Assembly: GCF_932294415.1 (NCBI RefSeq) | Contig: NC_065541.1 | Coordinates: 29,558,790-29,622,789 of the forward strand | Source of the DNA: Quercus robur | Lineage: Eukaryota; Streptophyta; Magnoliopsida; Fagales; Fagaceae | Reading direction: 5' to 3' | Length of the DNA stretch: 64,000 nucleotides | Part shown: positions 55,209-64,000 of the stretch, one piece after another | Position numbering within the stretch: position 1 is the first letter of the stretch | Layout: each line of letters opens with the position of its first letter | Translations under genes and position numbers: made by a program | Notes under the pieces: generated by a model | Seen by the model: the letters and a program-made list of their open reading frames with translations, nothing else | Told to the model about the DNA's origin: nothing | Databases searched by the model: none

Positions 55209-56213
55209 TTGCTTAAAATCACTTTTTGTCTTGCCTTTAAGCAAATAAACTAGTGTAGACAATTGATTAGGATTGAGTTGAACAATTTTAGTTGAGTGTA
55301 GTTTGCATTGATCAACCATACTCTTAACTTTGTTAATACTACCATTGTCATGGTCACTATGTCACTATCATCATCAACATTAGGACTGTCCATAGACTTA
55401 GGCAACTCGATAAATCTAACCAGATTTAAATTAAAAATGGATTGATTTGGTGACTAAGGCGGTCAACGACCGGTTTTCTCCCCAAAATATGACAATAGCA
55501 AGTTGAGTGGCAAGTTCTCTCCTTCAAAATTCAACAAACTCGGCCAATTTGAACCTTTGTTTCTCTCTCTCTTAGTCTTAGATCTGTCGAGATATAGTGA
55601 GATCCCAACCAAATTTGGTGAGATCTTGATCAATTTGGATGAGATCCAACAAATCTTTGCCACAACCAAACTAATCCCTGCCTCTTCTGTTACTTTTTTA
55701 CTTCATAGCTACTGCTACTAGTTTCAACTGAAATGCCCGCCATCCATGAAAAGCTTGTTATGTTTGATTTGTAGCTCCTTATTTGTCGATTGTGGGCTGA
55801 GCTTTCCTCCACTCAATGTAAATGGGTTAACTATAGGTTAAGCATAAATCTGACTTGATTCGATCAATGAACACCCCTACTCAAACATCACCATCATTAT
55901 TGTCACTCACCATTGTTGAAACCATTATTACCACATGATGACTATTACCACTATTGTAATTTTTTTAATAATTCAATTATTCTAACAAGAGGAAATGAGA
56001 GATTTTAATTTTGGATATCTCCATTGAAAATACTGGGAGGTGCCAATTATTTGAATTACAATACCCTTGGCTACACCATAACAATATTGATAGCAAGTAA
56101 TTATGGTTAATATTAACATCAACTGTAGTAATTATTAAGATATTGTAATTTCACCTTTTAAAAATATAAGAAAGTGAAAATGAATATTGATGAGATTGAA
56201 AATTTCATCAATT

Positions 56214-56412
56214 GCAACTAGAAAACTGAAAACTGAAAACTGAAAATACTGTAGCAAAATAATTTTTAAATATATGAATAGTACCGTGGAAATCAGTTTT
56301 AAAGTTTTTTTTTTGTTGAATAAAGTACTTGCGGACTTCGTGAACAATGCACGAGACCCATTGAAAAACGCCAAATGTAGCTAAAAACACTTTTCAGCTC
56401 TATCCAAACATA
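56214..56412 (-). mobile_element. hAT-like MITE copy
   Basis: On the minus strand it runs from tgtttggatagagctgaaaa to attttcagttttcagttttc, with ctcgtgcattgttcacg and ttttgctacagtattttc inside. This is the same family as 28773-29042. Confidence 0.6.
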
Positions 56413-57341
56413 CACGAGGTGATGCATGCATTTTCATCCAAACATGAAAAATGATGTAGTTTTTGTATATAATAAGTTGGTTCTCTCTACGAGTCAAACA
56501 AAAGCCCAAAGAGGTGATGCATGCATTGCCAGGTTAATTTACCATAATGTCTATGATTTATTTTTTTTAAAGATTAATTACCAATTTACCACTGCATTAG
56601 GGAACACTCTATTTGCAATATCTTATCTATTAAAAATTAAAAATATATAATTTTTGTTTTTTTGCTATTTTTTTTTATATAGAATGTATGGCAAAAAAAT
56701 AAAAAATTAATTTATTATTAAAAGTTAGGTTATTTGAAAAAAAAAATTGAGACAAAAAGACAAAAACGAAAAATAAATAAGTTAGGCCAAATGCATTGAA
56801 ATATTTATCTCATGTCCAATTTTATGACTAGGCAATTTTTGCTTACATAAATTTATTACTTTTTGTTAATCACCTACAATTATACAAATAAATAAATTAT
56901 GGAATTAGGTGTGAGAAAAATTTTATTTGTAGTATTGCTGATTTATAAAAATATAAAAGAAGTAATATATTAAAAATTAAATATTTTATTTCATATTTAG
57001 GAAACAAGGCCAGTTTGTTATCATTATTTAAACAACAATTTTTAGTATTTAAATAATATTATATATATTTTTATATATTTTTTACTCACACGTCTTTTTT
57101 AAAATTACAAACAACATATTACTAAATACTATAGTAAATAAAGAAGAAAAAAAAAAAGAAAAAAAAGAGAAGGGAATTGGAATTTACAGGCCAAAATCCT
57201 CTCCATAAAAAGAATTGACAGACGGAGTCCTCGAGAGAGAGTAGCGCTGAAGTTAACCTCACACATTCATTTCGCCAACCAAAAAAAAGGTCTCATCTCT
57301 CATCTCTCTCACTCTCTATCTCTATCTGTTTGTGTGGGAAA

Positions 57342-60296
<2,955 letters not shown>

Positions 60297-60642
60297 ATGC
60301 CTATATTATTTGTGGCTGGCGTTGTGTGTCCACACTCCCATGAGAAAAGTCAGCGAAATTTTGCTTTTGTTATCTTTGCTAGTGTTGTATTTGTTGCTCC
60401 AAGTGGCACCGGCTTTGCTCTTTTGGTAGGCTTTTTATAAAGCAAAGATTCCATCAATAATTCCCAGTGACATGTTAAGGCAGGGATAGCTGTGAACTTT
60501 ATACAATTAGTTGGGGATGATTATTCATCTTACTCATAATTATTGATTACGGATATGCCATTTGCATGGGTTAATTTGATCTGTAGATTGTCACCTGTTC
60601 TTGGTTTGGAATTTGAGAAATGACGATCTCATTTACCCTTAA

Positions 60643-61216
60643 GGCTCTTTGGGTGTTCTTAAGAGAATGGAATGGAATTGAATTGAATGATCATAATGGA
60701 ATGGAAAGGAAATGAATGAAATGAAATGTATTTAAGGGAAAAAAATGAAATTAAATGAAAGTAACCTTAATTGGATGGTTTAAAATAAAGGAACGGAAAT
60801 GAATAAAATGTAAGTAAATCTTGTTTGAGAGTAACATGGATAGAATTGAATTATTTTATGATAATATTATTATTAGATCACTATTTTAAAATAAATGGTT
60901 GAATATATAGGGATATTTTGGAAGTTTTAGTAAAAAAATTATTAAATTTAATTCCATTCTCTCATTTTTCTTAATTTTTGGAGGAATAAAAATTTGAGAT
61001 TTTAAGAGAATCAAGAGAAATGAATGTTTCTTCCTACTCGTTTCATTCTCTTCTACTTGAACTTCCAAACAATGAAATGAACTTTCTATCTCTTCCATTA
61101 AAACTTCCAAACAAAGGAAAAAAACTTCCAAACAAGGAAAAGAGAAGAATATCCTAAAATTATTCTTTTCATTCATTTCCATTCCATTCCATTTCCTCTT
61201 TCCAAACAAGGCCTAA
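60643..61216. mobile_element. MITE with long GGAAT-rich inverted arms
   Basis: taaggctctttgggtgttct at the left and tccaaacaaggcctaaa at the right are inverted. Next to them, gaatggaatggaattg-like purine arms face ttccattccattcc pyrimidine arms, so the element can fold into a long hairpin. It lies about 350 bp after the MDH stop. Confidence 0.7.
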
Positions 61217-61402
61217 ATGTGAAAAACAAAGTAAAACTTGCTTTTTTATTTTAAAGCAAAGTTCCGGCAGTGCTTTGGTATGTGCAGACCTAACCAAAGA
61301 TCTGGAACTAAGTGCCATATTTGGAAACAATCTTTGATTGAGCTCAACTAGAATGTGGTGACTAGAACCCTATGGTTCAGACATTTGTGTGGTTACTGAT
61401 CG

Positions 61403-61510
61403 GCTCAAATGAGGGTACAAACCAACCAATCAAATAGAGGCCTAAAAGGAGATGTTGCTCGATCAAATGAGGGTACAAACCAACCAATTAGATAGAGGCC
61501 GAAAAGGAGA
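61403..61510 (+). repeat. Two tandem copies of a 58-bp unit
   Basis: tcaaatgagggtacaaacca recurs at 61405 and 61463, followed in both by aaccaat...agaggcc.aaaaggaga. Confidence 0.9.
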
Positions 61511-61819
61511 CGTGCAAAGATCTGCATAATTAATCAATTAATTTATTGCCAAATGCAAAGACCTATATTTTTAAATGCAATTCTGCGAGATATTGGCTAC
61601 CTCTAACCAATTTTGAAACCTTATTACATTTTAAACTTAAACCATTTGTAACCACATACAGGCTGATTTAGAACACATCTGACCTGTTTTGACCATTCTC
61701 AAGTTAACTAGACCAACTTTTGTTGCATTGCAATGTTGAAAGGACAAACAGGAAAAACCTAGCATAAAGACCTAGCATCAGCATTCTAAAATCAGGGGTG
61801 TCTAGCAGTTGGTGGCAAT

Positions 61820-61846
61820 GAACCTTTTTGCCCCGCAAAAAGGTTC
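61820..61846. repeat. Perfect 12-bp inverted repeat with 3-base loop
   Basis: gaacctttttgc (61820-61831), loop ccc, gcaaaaaggttc (61835-61846). Confidence 0.9.
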
Positions 61847-64000
61847 CCTCTGTCATTACAATATCCAACGTTATCATACAAAATGGATAAAAAAAACAGA
61901 ACCACCACAGAAGAAAAAGACAAAAAAGGTTACAAGGAACCACCTATAGATATAAGCTGCACGTCATACACCTTAAATATTCAAAACAAAAGGCAATGCA
62001 GCCGTAAACCAAAGCAGCTCCACCATATCCTATGCATTCTCAAGAATTGTCAGGTGCCACAATTGCAGATTAATTTACATCTGCAGAAAAATTAGTAAGC
62101 TTGTTAACAACTGCAGCAAAATTAGTGAGCTTGCTAACTTTGGGTTTCATTATGTCAAAACTGGTACTGATCACACACACCCCCACTCTATAAAACAAAA
62201 ACAATCTAAAATTTCAAAGACTTAAGATTTCCAAAACCAAGATAACAAGAAAATTAAGTAATGACATATTCTGCAGATAGCTTTGACAAATCGAAGATAA
62301 AACTGCAAAACAGAGGTTTCATTGATAAAATCTTCCTAACAAGGGAACATTGAAGACCTTGGAACAAGGAAATATTAAATCTAGGAATTAGTTCTAGAAA
62401 AATAGCAGTAGCATTATGGTGGTGGTACAAGATTTCAATCAGAAAATCTTTAAATATCAAGGAAAACATGTTCCTTTTTTTTTTTTTTTTTTTGGTACAC
62501 TACTAAAAAAAATTTCAGCAGCTTGCGCCTCTATCTAAAATAAAGGAGAAATTAGCGGGGAAATGTTTTTTTTTTTGATAGGTATCAGGTTGGCTAATAA
62601 GAACTTTAGAGGGGAAATGTTGTAGCAGTGGAGGTGGAAGGCAGCATGAATTGTGAGGATAGCAGTAGAAAGTGGTTTTGAAGTGAATTTTATGCCATGG
62701 TAGTAAAGTTTTGAAGTTGGAGGTTTGTTACGCATGCCAGTGGAGTGGATAGCCAATGTACATTCCAACAAGAGGGAATTCAAACTGTGCTAATGCTTTT
62801 CAATCTAAGTTCGAGGGAAAATAAACACAGTGAACATTCTTTAAACGCTTTCTGCAACATATTACACATTTCACTGCAGAGAACAACCTTGGGAAAACAC
62901 TCATTAACGAATTTATACTTATCACATAAACTGACAAAGCCATAGGAAAAAAAAAAAAACCCAGGGACTTCAGTTCTGCCATGAGTAAACTTCAGTTCTG
63001 ATGCAATTGGAGCTCATATACAGAAAATAATCAGTTTAGATACTACCCTGAGAGAGGAAAATTGTAGTTTGCAACATCTTAATTTTTGAAGTATAAGCAG
63101 AATAATCTTCCAAAGCTCTGCAGTTTAGGAATTTTAAAAACCATTGGCCCAGGTAATTTTCCCTAGAAGTAGAAGTTTTTGGATGAAAGTTGGCAGAAGT
63201 GTAAGAATGATTTTGCAGTTCGTTGGATTTTTTAGGGGGAAAAAAAGACATTGTCTCTTGGCAAAAAAATTTGCCAAGATTCTAGCCTATTGCTGTGGAA
63301 AATTTAGAAATATTAACAACCTTACAAATTGAGAAAGGCTCAACTTACAGACATAAGAAGGCACAAAAGTTGCTCCCTAGATCCATGTAAACGGAAAGTA
63401 CTTGTATAAATATGTAATTTGAGGGAAGCTGGCTCGCATAATACCAAGAACAAAGACAAGCTAGGATTAATGAATTACATCCAACATCAATGAAAGCTTT
63501 TGTTTTGTTTTTTTTTTTTTTTTTTTGAGAAGTAACCTCAATGAAACCAAGATATGGATTTGATGCGCTCCATTAAAACCTAAAATTTGACAATTAAAGA
63601 CTTTATCTGCACTAAGTCAAGCCATTCATGTACTTTGAATTATAGACACTATAGCTTATGTTTTACAGAATAAGCTTTAAGCCCTAAAAATAGTTTTTAA
63701 TAAAAACCATAATCCAAAAAGGAACATAATCCCAAGAACTTTTATAGAATAAGCTTTTAATTGAACCAAAAAGGAACATAATCCAAAGTAATTTTACCAA
63801 ACAGATTTCCATATTTATCCTCCTGTTGAAAAATTCCTTCCTTCTTTTTTTCTTCATTTTTCTCTTCTTTTTTTATTGAAATTTTCCCTATAGATTGATA
63901 ACTTGCTCGAACTAAAAAGACAAACAAAACAACAAAACCTAGCTATGGATCTTCAACGAACTAATTGAGATCAAATGCATTTTCCACTATTTTCTCCTAT

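Larger units (their letters stand above)
52050..57341. other. Intergenic region between IPT9 and malate dehydrogenase
   Basis: 5.3 kb without a credible gene. It contains CT-rich tandem repeats (52651-52998), A- and AT-runs, a large MITE (53811-54427), a duplicated block (54723-54825 and 55107-55208), a hAT-like MITE (56214-56412) and a SINE-like stretch on the minus strand near 55985-56085. A TATA-like ccataaaaag at about 57203-57212 may belong to the downstream gene. Confidence 0.6.
61217..64000. other. Gene-free right end of the window
   Basis: No coding sequence was recognised. Seen here are a 58-bp duplication (61403-61510), a perfect 12-bp hairpin (61820-61846), T-runs at about 62474-62494 and 63508-63526, and AT-rich sequence. 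Confidence 0.5.

Overview
The window is nuclear DNA of a flowering plant, most likely a woody eudicot. The evidence is intron-containing genes for plant-specific families (TRICHOME BIREFRINGENCE-LIKE, plastid-type tRNA isopentenyltransferase IPT9, mitochondrial malate dehydrogenase), plant transposons of many classes and an AT-rich background. The species cannot be settled from sequence alone.

Layout. Positions 1-28,600 are a transposon-rich block. It opens with the 3' end of a non-coding LTR retrotransposon (1-1903). A LINE reverse-transcriptase pseudogene on the minus strand (3120-8690) follows, split by a complete non-autonomous LTR element (3536-7744, target duplication ctaaa) that carries a 14 x 74-bp tandem array. 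From 11.5 to 24.6 kb there is a decayed endogenous pararetrovirus (Caulimoviridae-like). It is interrupted first by a 5'-truncated LINE (11751-13271) and then by a young 10.3-kb Ty3/gypsy Tat-lineage element (14119-24465, minus strand, target duplication ggagt). The Tat element holds gag-pro-pol on the minus strand, a 69-bp tandem array, and an antisense, apparently three-exon gene on the plus strand. A solo LTR (24746-25516) and a probable non-autonomous Helitron (to 27697) follow.

Positions 29,200-60,620 carry four host genes: an uncharacterised plant protein (+, five coding exons, 516 aa), a TBL-family polysaccharide O-acetyltransferase (-, five exons, 414 aa), tRNA dimethylallyltransferase IPT9 (+, eleven exons, 446 aa) and mitochondrial NAD-malate dehydrogenase (+, seven exons, 350 aa). 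All four have continuous frames and consistent intron phases by hand-assembled splicing. Their introns and spacers contain tRNA-derived SINEs, MITEs and microsatellites. Positions 60,640-64,000 contain a purine/pyrimidine-armed MITE, short duplications and no recognisable gene.

The four host genes are ordinary single plant genes, not an operon or a functional cluster. The most unusual content is the Tat element with its spliced antisense gene, the hairpin shared by several LTRs, and the layered insertions in the pararetrovirus copy.
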